From NCBI RefSeq assembly GCF_900187375.1, contig NZ_FYEW01000002.1, positions 930,001-994,000 on the forward strand: 64,000 nucleotides of DNA. The letters are read 5' to 3'. Of this stretch, positions 50,441-59,190 are shown one piece after another. A program made the position numbers and the translations under genes. The notes below the pieces were generated by a model. The model ran no database searches and was not told where the DNA came from. It was given only the letters and a program-made list of their open reading frames with translations. The DNA is from Hymenobacter gelipurpurascens. GTDB taxonomy: Bacteria; Bacteroidota; Bacteroidia; Cytophagales; Hymenobacteraceae. The number at the start of each line of letters is the position of its first letter. Within the stretch, counting starts at the first letter, position 1.

Positions 50441-51118
50441 CTAGTTCTTTACTTTCCGCTCGCCGTCGTCGTCAACCTTGACCTTTTTGCCGCTGGAATA
50501 CTTGGTTTTCCGCTCGCCATCTTCGTCAATCTTGACTTTGGTGCCGTTGGCATACTCAATTTTCACGTCGCCGCCGTCGCGCTCATACTTCACGATAGCT
50601 GGGCCTTTCCGGCGAGGAGCCGGGGCTGCTGCCGTGCGCGTGGTGGTCGTTTCCACCGTCGTTTCGGAAGCGGTATAAGGCGTGCCGGCGTAGTAGGCGT
50701 CGCGGTTCGAGCTATAGGTATTGTACTGAGCCGGGTTCGTCACGATGGTTTTCACCGAGCGGTCGGTTTCATCATTGATGGTGCGCAGGGCAGCGTAACG
50801 GCCCGTGGTATCGGTGGCGTAGCGCGTATTGGCCTGCTGAATGCGGCGGCCGCGGGTGTAATAGGTTTTCTGCACTTTGGTTACCACTACCGTATCGGTC
50901 AGGCGCAGGTCCTGGGCAATGCGGTCGGCGAGGCGGTCGGCTTCGGTGCGGTAGGCCACCGTATCGGTGTCGGTGGTGACAGCTACGTTGTCATTCACTA
51001 CCACAGCCGTATCGGCAGCAGGTGTGGTGGCTGCGTCTACCGCCGCTTGCTTATCCTGATTGCAGGAAACGGCGGTGAAGGTGGCAGCACACGAGAGGAA
51101 AAGGAGCGTCTTGTTCAT
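50441..51118 (-). CDS. Repeat-tailed lipoprotein of unknown function
   Basis: 225 aa. Signal peptide with lipobox, AVSC at about 19. A Thr/Val/Asp-rich linker, a helix around ADRLADRIAQDLRLTD and a Thr-rich stretch precede the C-terminus. There a basic-acidic unit repeats, KVKIDEDGERKTKYSSGKK then KVKVDDDGERKVKN. This could bind nucleic acid or polyanions, but that is a guess. Single gene; TAGTTTTTG at 51124-51132 on the minus strand is a weak -7 box. Confidence 0.7.
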   Translation of the reverse strand: MNKTLLFLSCAATFTAVSCNQDKQAAVDAATTPAADTAVVVNDNVAVTTDTDTVAYRTEADRLADRIAQDLRLTDTVVVTKVQKTYYTRGRRIQQANTRYATDTTGRYAALRTINDETDRSVKTIVTNPAQYNTYSSNRDAYYAGTPYTASETTVETTTTRTAAAPAPRRKGPAIVKYERDGGDVKIEYANGTKVKIDEDGERKTKYSSGKKVKVDDDGERKVKN

Positions 51119-51381
51119 GGAGTCAAAAACTAGTGAGACTTCTGCCCGGAAGCCGAAGTTTGGCGCTGTTACGCAGGGCTTCTCTATATAGTTTCTCGAC
51201 TAGGTTTTCCGGAGAGGAGTACGAGGCTGTATAAGACATTCATTAGTATTACTTTAGAAGACAGCTAACGCACTCAAGTCAGCCGTTGGAAAAAGCCCTC
51301 TACCCGGCAAGTAGCCAGGCAACCCTAGGCCAGTTGTTGCCATCTAGCTTATAACCTGTTACTCACTAACCCTTCCTGACT
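51119..51381. other. Divergent promoter region of the repeat-tailed and GIN proteins
   Basis: No gene seen. Shared control region for two cell-envelope genes read away from each other. Confidence 0.5.
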
Positions 51382-52059
51382 ATGCACGCAGCCCATGTAC
51401 GCAGCCTCCTGACCGCCACCTTCTTCTCCCTTGCCGCTGGAGTTGGTATGGCGCAGTCCTCACAGTCTCGCTCCGTGGGCGATTTTCAGGCGATTCAGGC
51501 CTCCGGGGCCATCGACGTGGTATTGCGCCAGGGCTCCCAGACTTCTGTGAAAGTGGAAGCCGAGTCCGATGTTCTATCTTCCATCAAGACGGAAGTAAAA
51601 GGCAATAAGCTGGTTATCTACCGCGACAACAGCAGCTCTTCACTCTGGTCGCGCCTCACCGATTCCGACAAGGTGAAGGTGTACGTCACGTGCCCGCGCC
51701 TGAACTCCGTGGAAGTGAGCGGGGCTAGCGAAATCAAGAGTACCACGCCATTCCGCGCCGACGATTTTACGGTGCGGGCCAGCGGGGCCAGCGAGGTAAC
51801 GCTTACCCTCGATGTCAGAAACCTGAACGCCAGCGCTTCCGGGGCCAGCGACCTGCGCCTTGCCGGCCGCGCCGAGCAGCAGCAGGTGCACATCAGTGGC
51901 AGCAGCGACTACCAGGCCTACGACCTGAAAAGCCAGAATGCCAAAGTTGAAGCCTCCGGGGCCAGCGACGCCTACGTGGCCGTAGCCAACGAGCTTTCCT
52001 CCCGCAGCTCCGGCGCCAGCGACATTCATTATAAAGGCAACCCAAGGGTGCGGAAATAG
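51382..52059 (+). CDS. GIN-domain (DUF2807) exported protein
   Basis: 225 aa. Signal peptide LLTATFFSLAAGVGMAQ, then RSVGDFQAIQASGAIDVVLRQG, the usual opening of the GIN/DUF2807 family. A ladder of SGAS words follows (VEVSGASEIKS, VRASGASEVTL, ASASGASDLRL, VEASGASDAYV, SRSSGASDIHY) at 20-30-residue spacing, the marks of a right-handed beta-helix. Periplasmic or surface; some relatives are thought to be adhesins or polysaccharide binders. Confidence 0.88.
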   Translation: MHAAHVRSLLTATFFSLAAGVGMAQSSQSRSVGDFQAIQASGAIDVVLRQGSQTSVKVEAESDVLSSIKTEVKGNKLVIYRDNSSSSLWSRLTDSDKVKVYVTCPRLNSVEVSGASEIKSTTPFRADDFTVRASGASEVTLTLDVRNLNASASGASDLRLAGRAEQQQVHISGSSDYQAYDLKSQNAKVEASGASDAYVAVANELSSRSSGASDIHYKGNPRVRK

Positions 52060-52094
52060 TGGCCTAGGCTGGTTGGCTGGCTTAGTACCTATAG

Positions 52095-52207
52095 AAAAGC
52101 ACGCCATCCTGAGCGGAGCGAAGGATCTTACCAGGTAAGAACGACTGGCCTAGCGCCTCGTGCTGACGGGAAAAGATCCTTCGCTCCGCTCAGGATGACG
52201 TGCTTTT
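52095..52207. repeat. Long hairpin, CATCCTGAGCGGAGCGAAGGATCTT family
   Basis: Arms of 35 bases (52095-52129 with 52173-52207) with a single mismatch; the loop contains GGCCTAGCG. It separates the converging GIN and AraC genes. T-run at the right end (TTTTT) favours termination on the plus strand. Confidence 0.9.
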
Positions 52208-52236
52208 TGGGTTCAATGCTATTAAGAGAGGTCGTT

Positions 52237-53160
52237 CTATGCTTCCGTACGGGGCGTGCGGGGCTGGCCCTCGCCGCGGTAAGCTTTGGCGCGGTAGGCC
52301 ATGGGCGAAAGGCCAGTTTGCTTGCGGAAGAACCGGGCGAAGTAGCCCGCATCAGCAAACTGCAGCTCATAGGCTATTTCCGACACCGACAACGACGTAT
52401 AGACCAGTAAGTTGTGGGCTCGCCGGACGGTGTGTGCCTGCACAATCTCCAGCGCTGATTTGCCCTTTACCGTCTGGCAAATGCGGTTCAGGTGGACGGG
52501 CGTAATCTTCAGTTCCTGGGCAAACTGCGAAATCTTCTTCTCGAACGGCGCCGACCGGGCGATGCACTTCTGAAACTCGCGGAAGTAATGCAGGGCCCGG
52601 TTGGGGCTGTCTTCTTTGGTGCGGTTGAGTTGCAGCAGCCGGAAAATCTTGACAAACAGCAGCTTGAAGTACCCATTGAGTGCCAACTGCTTCCCCGGTA
52701 AATCGGAGTTGATTTCGGTGTGAATTTGCTGCTCCAGGTCGAGCAGCTGCGAGAAGGGGATGTCGGCATCGAAATATGACAGGATATACACCGAGTTCAG
52801 CTCGACCATCACGGCCGGAGTAGCCTGCAGAATCGTGTCCATGAGGGCCTCCGAGAGGGTGAGCGTGCGCCCTTTTACCTGGGGGCTGAACGTGAAGCCG
52901 TGCACCGTATTGGCCGGAATAAGTACCAGGCACGGCGTAGATAGCTCCACCGGCTCGGCGGCCGCCTGAAACGATGCCTGCCCGGCTTCCAGAAAAAACA
53001 TCTGAAACAGGTTGCCGTGCAGGTGCGGCTTCAGGCCCCAGTCGGAGGTGCGGTTGCGGGGCGAAATCAGTTGGCTGCACAAGTAGTCGTGCGAGACCTG
53101 CGCCTTGCTGTCGCCGTAAATGCCGTCGTAGCGCGCTATGGGTTCTTTTGTGCCAGCCAT
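52237..53160 (-). CDS. AraC-family transcription regulator
   Basis: 307 aa from ATG 53160 (MAGTKEPIARYDGIYG); the frame to 53247 has no family features. Cupin-like half with HLHGNLFQMFFLEAG and LVLIPANTVHGFTFS; C-terminal helix-turn-helix pair with ISQFAQELKITPVHLNRICQ and VSEIAYELQFADAGYFARFFRKQTGLSP. Of the PobR/4-hydroxybenzoate regulator-like subgroup by length and N-terminal shape. It is divergent from pckA with a 363-base gap; control of pckA is possible but unproven. Confidence 0.88.
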   Translation of the reverse strand: MAGTKEPIARYDGIYGDSKAQVSHDYLCSQLISPRNRTSDWGLKPHLHGNLFQMFFLEAGQASFQAAAEPVELSTPCLVLIPANTVHGFTFSPQVKGRTLTLSEALMDTILQATPAVMVELNSVYILSYFDADIPFSQLLDLEQQIHTEINSDLPGKQLALNGYFKLLFVKIFRLLQLNRTKEDSPNRALHYFREFQKCIARSAPFEKKISQFAQELKITPVHLNRICQTVKGKSALEIVQAHTVRRAHNLLVYTSLSVSEIAYELQFADAGYFARFFRKQTGLSPMAYRAKAYRGEGQPRTPRTEA

Positions 53161-53523
53161 GCGGTTTGTGTGCTGCTTATACTCGTGAAAAGTGAGCTGT
53201 TGATTTCTCCTATTTTCAGGAGTAAAATCTTGGCATATCGGCATCAAAAACCGCTAATTCAGGATTTCGATGTTTGATTTGTCCTGACAAAATAGCGAAA
53301 TGTTTCAGTGCCTCCAGACATGTACGCCGTATTTTTGTCCTACCTAGTACCAAAGCCTGTTTACTCTTTACCCCGAGGCATAATTGCTTCGTATAAAGAG
53401 GTTCTTTTTGTTACTAGGAGCAAGTAAGGTCCGGCGTATTTGTTCCCACCGATACGCCTGTTACCACCCAGGTTCGGCCTTTCCTGTTTCCCCCCAACTT
53501 CCCACCCAATTCCCATTTCCCAC
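53161..53523. other. Divergent control region of the AraC regulator and pckA
   Basis: No gene seen. Contains a small hairpin CTCCT-ATTTTC-AGGAG (about 53206-53221) and the pckA promoter candidate at 53303-53337. Confidence 0.55.
53303..53337 (+). promoter_or_regulatory. Candidate promoter of pckA
   Basis: TTTC (53303-53306), a 23-base spacer and TATTTTTG (53330-53337). The -7 box is perfect, the -33 box is weak. The leader would be about 180 bases. Confidence 0.45.
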
Positions 53524-55137
53524 ATGGAAACCTCCCCCATTTCCACCCGACTTGCCCCGCTAGGCCTCTCCAACACCGCTCAGGTACACCTCAACCTCTC
53601 GCCCTCGGAGCTGATTGAGCACGCGCTCCGCCGCGGCGAAGGCACCCTCACCGACACCGGCGCACTGATGGCCGACACCGGCGCCTTCACGGGCCGCTCG
53701 CCCAAGGACCGCTTCGTGGTGAAAGACGAAAACACCCAGGACTCGGTTTGGTGGGGTGATATCAACATTCCGTTTGCCGCTGATAAATTCGATCAGTTGC
53801 AGGAGAAAATGACGAAGTACCTGGCTGACAAAGAGGTGTTTGTGCGCGAGGCCTACGCCGGCGCCAACCCCGATTACCAGCTGAAGCTGCGCGTGGTAAA
53901 CGAGTTGGCCTGGCACAACCTGTTCTGCTACAACATGTTCCTGCGCCCCACAGAAGGCGCCGACACCACTTGGACGCCCGACTTCAGCATCATTTGCGCC
54001 CCCGGCTTCGAGGCTGACCCAGCCGTAGATGGTACGCGCCAGAAGAACTTCGCCATCCTAAACTTCACCAAAAAGATGATTCTGATTGGTGGCACCGGCT
54101 ACGCTGGCGAGATGAAGAAAGGCATCTTTGGGGTGCTGAACTACCTGTTGCCCCACGAGAAGAATACGCTGAGCATGCACTGCTCTGCCAACGTAGGCAA
54201 AGACGGCGACACGGCCATCTTCTTCGGCCTTTCGGGCACGGGCAAAACCACCCTTTCCGCTGACCCCAACCGTGGCCTGATTGGTGATGATGAGCACGGC
54301 TGGACTCCTGATGCCGGCATCTTCAACTTTGAAGGCGGCTGCTACGCCAAGGTAATCGACCTTTCGGCGGAGAAAGAGCCTGAAATCTGGAATGCTATCC
54401 GTTACGGTTCCATCGTGGAGAATACGCGCTACGTGCCCGGCACGCGGACCGTGGACTACGCCAACAAGTCAGTGACGGAAAATACCCGCACGGCCTACCC
54501 CATCAACTTCATCCCGAACGCGGTGGAGCCTTCGGTGGCTGGCACCCCCAAGAACATTTTCTTCCTGACGGCCGATGCGTTCGGCGTGCTGCCTCCCATC
54601 AGCAAGCTGGATAAGTGCCACGCCATGTACCACTTCATGTCGGGCTACACCGCGAAGGTAGCCGGCACGGAAATGGGCATCACGGAGCCTCAGACGACGT
54701 TCTCGGCTTGCTTCGGCGCTGTGTTCCTGCCCCTGCACCCCACCAAATACGCCGAGATGCTGGGTCAGAAAATGGACGAGAACGAGGTGAATGTGTGGCT
54801 GATCAACACCGGCTGGACTGGCGGCAGCTACGGCACCGGCTCGCGTATGAAACTGGCCTACACCCGCGCCATGATTACGGCCGCGCTGGAAGGCAAGCTG
54901 GATAACGTGGAGTTCCATAAGCACCCCACCTTCGGGGTAGAGGTTCCTGCCTCCGTACCGAACGTGCCCGCCGAAATTCTGGACCCGCGCGACACCTGGA
55001 CCGACAAAGAGGCCTACGATAACACCGCCGCCGACCTGGCCGAGAAGTTCGTGAAGAACTTCGAAAAGTATGCTTCCTACGCCAACGAAGACATCCTGGC
55101 GGGTGCTCCGAAAGTGCGTGTTACGGCCGGCGTATAA
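53524..55137 (+). CDS. pckA: Phosphoenolpyruvate carboxykinase (ATP)
   Basis: 537 aa from ATG 53524 (METSPISTRLAPLGL); the upstream frame start at 53440 adds a Pro-rich leader with no match. Makes PEP from oxaloacetate with ATP, the entry step of gluconeogenesis. TGRSPKDRFVV near residue 57 binds oxaloacetate; FFGLSGTGKTTLSADP (about 234-249) is the kinase-1a P-loop; GDDEHGW follows with metal ligands; TRTAYPINFIPNAV and SARF-like TFSACFGAVF are further family blocks. Single gene with its own terminator. Confidence 0.96.
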   Translation: METSPISTRLAPLGLSNTAQVHLNLSPSELIEHALRRGEGTLTDTGALMADTGAFTGRSPKDRFVVKDENTQDSVWWGDINIPFAADKFDQLQEKMTKYLADKEVFVREAYAGANPDYQLKLRVVNELAWHNLFCYNMFLRPTEGADTTWTPDFSIICAPGFEADPAVDGTRQKNFAILNFTKKMILIGGTGYAGEMKKGIFGVLNYLLPHEKNTLSMHCSANVGKDGDTAIFFGLSGTGKTTLSADPNRGLIGDDEHGWTPDAGIFNFEGGCYAKVIDLSAEKEPEIWNAIRYGSIVENTRYVPGTRTVDYANKSVTENTRTAYPINFIPNAVEPSVAGTPKNIFFLTADAFGVLPPISKLDKCHAMYHFMSGYTAKVAGTEMGITEPQTTFSACFGAVFLPLHPTKYAEMLGQKMDENEVNVWLINTGWTGGSYGTGSRMKLAYTRAMITAALEGKLDNVEFHKHPTFGVEVPASVPNVPAEILDPRDTWTDKEAYDNTAADLAEKFVKNFEKYASYANEDILAGAPKVRVTAGV

Positions 55138-55158
55138 CTACTGGCTACTTGCATAAGC

Positions 55159-55195
55159 AAAAGCCCCGCTGGCTCATGGCCGGCGGGGCTTTTTT
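55159..55195 (+). terminator. Terminator of pckA
   Basis: An 11-bp stem AAAAGCCCCGC/GCGGGGCTTTT followed by T-run, 22 bases past the stop. Confidence 0.85.
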
Positions 55196-55204
55196 GTGTT
55201 TTAC

Positions 55205-55220
55205 AGTGGCCTAGGCCACT
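55205..55220. repeat. AGTGGCCTAGGCCACT palindrome
   Basis: A perfect 16-bp palindrome just past the pectate lyase stop; same word as in the 58-bp and 26-bp palindromes. Confidence 0.85.
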
Positions 55221-55223
55221 CTC

Positions 55224-56717
55224 CTACTTCCCTTTGGCGGCCGGCAGCGCGGCTAGGCTGTTCAGGTAATTTTCGAGCATGGTATAGCCATTTGGGCTGG
55301 TTTTGCCCCGGTCTGAGGCGTCTTTGGGGTTGATGCGCTGGCTGGTTTCCCAGGCATCGGGCATGCCGTCATGGTCCGTATCAACGGGCGCGGCTGCGGA
55401 TTTCAGCTCCGGCCAGGCCTTCTGCGATACGCTATAGGGCGTGCCGTGCGGGTAGCCACCCTGCACATCAATCAAGCGGCCGGTGCGCGTCATCACGTTG
55501 CGCACGATCCGCTGATCCAGCGTATCGCGGCGGGGGCGGGTGGCACCTACCTGGGCTAGTACCACAGTGTAGGCCTCCTGGGCACTCTGCGTCGTGACGG
55601 GGCCGAGGTCGAAGGGCTTGTCGGCTTTGGCCAGGGTGGTATCGGCGGCGGTGCCGTCCTGCATCGTGACGCCGCGCCAGTTGTGGCGCGTGACTTCAGC
55701 GCTGGCGTCTACATAGTTGCCGGAGAGGTAGAACTTGCCATAGGGCAATGGGTTGGGGCCTTTCTCCAGCTTGTAGGGGTTCAGTACCCGCGCCCGCACG
55801 CTTTCCTTAGTGGAGGGGCCGTGTTTGTAGTAGTTATTGACGATGTTATAGTTGCCGCCCTCGCCGGCGTACACGTTGTTTTCGCCCCAGTTGTAGAGCA
55901 CGTTGTTGCGGAAATCCACATTCTCGTAGCCGGCCGGGTGCGTGTAGCGGCTGCCATTAAAGCGTGGCGTGCGGTTGTTGCAGCTCGCAAACAGGTTGTG
56001 GTGCATGGTGGCGTGCTGCCCGCCCCAGATACCGCCAAACCCGTGCCGCTCGAAGTCTTTATCCCCCTTCTCGAAGTGGTACGAGTAGTTCAGGGGCTCA
56101 CTCATGAGGTTCCATTGCAGCGTGGTACTGTCGCCCTCATACACCGAGAAGACCTCATCAGTACTCCAGCTCATGGAGCAATGGTCGATGATGAGGCGGT
56201 TGTTGCGAATTCCACCAAACGCATCGTCGCCACCGCCGCCATCTACCTGGCCCTGGTTCTGGTTTTTGTCGCCCATGCGAAAGCGCATAAAGCGCACTAT
56301 CACGTTGTTGGCCTTCACATTTACCGGGAAGTCGGCCAGGCAAATTCCATCACCCGGGGCCGTTTGGCCGGCAATGGTGGTGTTGCTTTTACTGATAGTG
56401 AGCGGGGAAGTGAGATGAATGGTGCCTGACACCCGAAACACCACCGTGCGGGCCGGCGCCGCTTTGGTAAGCGCATAGCGCAGGCTGCCGGGCTGGCCAT
56501 CATCGGTGAGGTTGGTTACTTCAAATACTGTGGTAGGCACTGCCACCGTGCCACGCCCGCCGGTAGTGAACCGGCCCGCTCCTTCCGCGCCCGGAAACGC
56601 CAGCTGCAGACTTGCCACGGGAGCTTCTGTAGCCGCCAGCAATGCGACGAAACCTACTGCAGCCGTGGGCCAAAGAGCCGCACGACCTAATTGGCGAAGC
56701 AGCGAATTATCAACCAT
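55224..56717 (-). CDS. Secreted pectate lyase-like protein (PL1 fold)
   Basis: 497 aa from ATG 56717 (MVDNSLLRQLG; signal peptide ALWPTAAVGFVALLAA). FPGAEGAGRFTTGGRGT is the mature start, as in many Bacteroidota pectate lyases. Beta-helix turns carry RNNRLIIDHCSMSWSTDEVFS with the Ca-binding/catalytic loops, and NLFASCNNRTPRF with a conserved Arg. DTDHDGMPDAWE near residue 455 is a thrombospondin-3-like Ca site. It should cleave polygalacturonate by beta-elimination. No SusC/D or esterase is adjacent, so it is an isolated pectinase. Confidence 0.88.
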   Translation of the reverse strand: MVDNSLLRQLGRAALWPTAAVGFVALLAATEAPVASLQLAFPGAEGAGRFTTGGRGTVAVPTTVFEVTNLTDDGQPGSLRYALTKAAPARTVVFRVSGTIHLTSPLTISKSNTTIAGQTAPGDGICLADFPVNVKANNVIVRFMRFRMGDKNQNQGQVDGGGGDDAFGGIRNNRLIIDHCSMSWSTDEVFSVYEGDSTTLQWNLMSEPLNYSYHFEKGDKDFERHGFGGIWGGQHATMHHNLFASCNNRTPRFNGSRYTHPAGYENVDFRNNVLYNWGENNVYAGEGGNYNIVNNYYKHGPSTKESVRARVLNPYKLEKGPNPLPYGKFYLSGNYVDASAEVTRHNWRGVTMQDGTAADTTLAKADKPFDLGPVTTQSAQEAYTVVLAQVGATRPRRDTLDQRIVRNVMTRTGRLIDVQGGYPHGTPYSVSQKAWPELKSAAAPVDTDHDGMPDAWETSQRINPKDASDRGKTSPNGYTMLENYLNSLAALPAAKGK

Positions 56718-57027
56718 AAACGAGGGAATTTGAGAGGAGTGGAAGGGCGAGTTACCGGGAGCCCAGCAGCACACTGTAGGCCTATGGCACGATGATATTA
56801 CCCAAATACTACGCCCAACTGGCTGGCCTACGCGCATTTCTTTGTGCAATCGATGCCGGCAACGTTGCCATGGCGGGGAAAGCCCGATTCACTAGCGCGC
56901 ACCGTGGCCTGAAGCCGAACCGTTTAGCATGCCTAGGCCACTCCCCACCAAACCCGACAGCAACGAAAAGCCCCGACTACGCGTCTGTATCCCCGTTTGC
57001 AGCGCTAAAGCTGCTGCCAAGTGAAGT
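56718..57027. other. Divergent region between pectate lyase and MFS genes
   Basis: No gene seen; the stretch holds CCTAGGCCACT at about 56932-56942 and both promoters, which I could not place. Confidence 0.5.
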
Positions 57028-58176
57028 ATGATGCAGGTTCTGGAAGAGGTGAAGCCTAAGCAGGCACGGGTGGCTATTGCGCTGTTTTTCTTCGTGTCGG
57101 GGTTTGGCTTTTCTACCTGGGCCTCGCGCATTCCCACCATTCAGCATCAGTTGGGCCTTAATGAGGCAGAGCTGGGGGGTGTGCTGCTGGCCCTGCCTAC
57201 TGGCCTCATGCTTACGCTCCCCGTCACGGGGATGCTACTGCGCCGCTTCAGCAGCAGGCAGGTGATGCTGGTGGGTGCCATTCTCTACAACACGGCGCTG
57301 GCCCTGCTGGGCTTCGCGACGCACACCTGGCAGCTGGTCGCGCTCCTGTTCTGCTTTGGCAGCTCGCGAAACCTGCTTAATATCTCCGTCAACGCGCAAT
57401 CAGTGGGTGTGCAGGCGCAGTACGATAAATCCATCATCGCTACTTTTCACGGCGTCTGGAGTATGGCGGGCTTTGCGGCCGCTGCGGTGGGGGCAGCTCT
57501 GGTGCAGGAGCACGTAGGGCCCGGGCCGCATTTCGCGGTGGTAGCCGTGCTGCTTACGGGTGTGGCGCTCTATAACTACCAGCGTACGCTGCCGCTGCCG
57601 CCGGCACCCGAAGAACGACGGGCGGGCTTCAGCTGGCCTAGTGCGGCCCTGCTCAAGTTCGGGCTCATTGCCTTTGCCTCCATGGCCTGCGAAGGCACCA
57701 TGTACGACTGGAGCGGCATCTATTTCCAGAAAGCCGTGCTGGTACCCAAAGAAGAGGCCGCCCTCGGGTTTGCTGTGTACATGGTGGCCATGACGGCAGG
57801 CCGCTTTGCCGGCGACCCGCTCGTGAACCGTTTCGGGGTAAAGCCTCTTCTGCAGGGCAGTGGCCTACTTATGCTGGTGGGCATGCTATTGGCAGCGGCG
57901 GTACCTACGCCCGTGGTGGCGGGGCTGGGTTTTGTGCTGGTAGGTCTGGGCGTGTCGTGCGTGATTCCGCTGGTGTTTGGCATGGCGGGCCGCTCGGCGG
58001 CGCTCAGTTCAGGCTCTACTATTGCGGCGGTTTCTACGGTAGGCTACTTCGGGTTTCTGGTGGTGCCGCCGGTGGTAGGGTTCATTGCCGAGGCAGCCAA
58101 CCTGCGCTGGTCGTTTGCCCTTATGGCGCTGCTTGGGGGCGGCGTAGTGTGGCTGGTGCGAAAAATAGAACAGTAA
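57028..58176 (+). CDS. MFS transporter (YbjJ/FucP-like)
   Basis: 382 aa, 12 hydrophobic segments. N-terminal ALFFFVSGFGFSTWASRIPTIQHQLGLNEAELGGVLLALPTG is the pattern of the YbjJ subfamily, with the inter-helix RRFSSRQ motif A at about 71. GSSRNLLNISVNAQ and EGTMYDWSGIYFQ are further subfamily blocks. Probably a proton-driven sugar or small-molecule exporter/importer. Start at the first of two ATG (57028/57031). Divergent from the pectate lyase, so a role in uptake of pectin products is conceivable but unproven. Confidence 0.88.
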   Translation: MMQVLEEVKPKQARVAIALFFFVSGFGFSTWASRIPTIQHQLGLNEAELGGVLLALPTGLMLTLPVTGMLLRRFSSRQVMLVGAILYNTALALLGFATHTWQLVALLFCFGSSRNLLNISVNAQSVGVQAQYDKSIIATFHGVWSMAGFAAAAVGAALVQEHVGPGPHFAVVAVLLTGVALYNYQRTLPLPPAPEERRAGFSWPSAALLKFGLIAFASMACEGTMYDWSGIYFQKAVLVPKEEAALGFAVYMVAMTAGRFAGDPLVNRFGVKPLLQGSGLLMLVGMLLAAAVPTPVVAGLGFVLVGLGVSCVIPLVFGMAGRSAALSSGSTIAAVSTVGYFGFLVVPPVVGFIAEAANLRWSFALMALLGGGVVWLVRKIEQ

Positions 58177-58273
58177 GGCCGCCAAGTAGTGGCCTATTGC
58201 ACAAACTCCGCTGTCATTCTGCTACATACCGCACTCTTTCTGTGTACCTTGGAAGGTAGAAAGCCGTGCTCGC

Positions 58274-59149
58274 ATGGAAAAAACAGGGAAGTTGCGCCGA
58301 GTGATGAAGTATTTTTTTGTGCTAGTAGTTTGGTGCCTTCCCTTGCTGACGCAGGCTGCCCAGCCGCTCAAACCCTTGCAAATTGCCGAGCAGTTTGTGG
58401 CCAAAAGCGGGTGGGCCGATATGAAAAACTACCTCAGCGGAGAAGCCGCCGGACAGGCCCGTAACCAGAGCCTGGGCCAGCAGATTCCGGCCAATTTGGA
58501 GCGCCGCTGCCAGCTGCTGCAGCAAGACCAGCGCACCGCCGTAGTGGCCGTAGAACTCCTGGATTCAGTAAGCCGCAACGATATCTACCTGCACTTCCGC
58601 CGGGATTCCACTACCGCCAAAGCTCCCTGGAAACTGGAAGCCGTGCGCAGTCTCTCCATGACCCAGCTTGGCCCGCCTATGCTCAAGCTGCTCACCGAAA
58701 TGCCTCCCGCCGAAGTAGCCCAGTACAACCAGAAGCACCCCGCCGCCCCCCACGACTTTATGCTCGGCAACATCCGGCTCTGGATTGGCTCTGATGCCGA
58801 TATTCAACAGCACTTTCGGCGCAATCAGGCGGCTTTCCAGCGAGCTGCTCAGCTCATCCAAGCCCGGCAGTATTTCACCGCCGCCCCCGATACGGCCGGC
58901 CTCGGGGAGCAAGCGGCCAACTCCGCTGTGGAGCTGCAGGCCCTGCTCCAGCCGCTTTACATCAGCCGCGTAACCCGGCGGTACTTGGGCTGCGCCACTT
59001 GCCTGGAGTTCATCATCGGCGGCGTTTCTGGCAACACCGTAGGCCTGTTCTATCAGCCCAAACCCGAACAGGTGCCTGCCATGACCCCCGATCATATCAT
59101 CGTCATCAAGCCACTGGGCAACGGCTGGTACCTGTTTAAAACGACGTAG
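58274..59149 (+). CDS. Exported protein of unknown function
   Basis: 291 aa. Signal peptide (MKYFFVLVVWCLPLLTQAAQ after a short basic leader). An N-terminal NTF2-like helix-strand part (LKPLQIAEQFVAKSGWADMKNYLSG), then strands around AVVAVELLDS and DIYLHFRRDST. The C-terminal half has YLGCATCLEFIIGGVSGNTVGLFYQP with a CxxC pair. No family recognised. TACCTTGG at 58243-58250 could be its -7 box. Confidence 0.65.
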   Translation: MEKTGKLRRVMKYFFVLVVWCLPLLTQAAQPLKPLQIAEQFVAKSGWADMKNYLSGEAAGQARNQSLGQQIPANLERRCQLLQQDQRTAVVAVELLDSVSRNDIYLHFRRDSTTAKAPWKLEAVRSLSMTQLGPPMLKLLTEMPPAEVAQYNQKHPAAPHDFMLGNIRLWIGSDADIQQHFRRNQAAFQRAAQLIQARQYFTAAPDTAGLGEQAANSAVELQALLQPLYISRVTRRYLGCATCLEFIIGGVSGNTVGLFYQPKPEQVPAMTPDHIIVIKPLGNGWYLFKTT

Positions 59150-59178
59150 GGTTCCGCCGCACTCAGCTAGTTAACTGC

Positions 59179-59185
59179 TACTTTG
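59179..59185 (+). promoter_or_regulatory. Possible -7 box (TACTTTG) right before the WYL regulator
   Basis: Shortened TAnnTTTG-like word five bases before the ATG at 59191, which would give a leaderless mRNA. Weak evidence alone. Confidence 0.35.
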
Positions 59186-59190
59186 CCGGC

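Noticed and set aside
33832..52207. CRISPR or insertion-sequence reading of the repeated hairpins
   Set aside because: Copies are single, far apart, inverted rather than direct, with no spacers, cas genes or transposase ORF.
22594..57027. Pectin utilisation locus joining SusC/SusD with the pectate lyase
   Set aside because: The genes are about 28 kb apart with unrelated operons between; no shared control visible.
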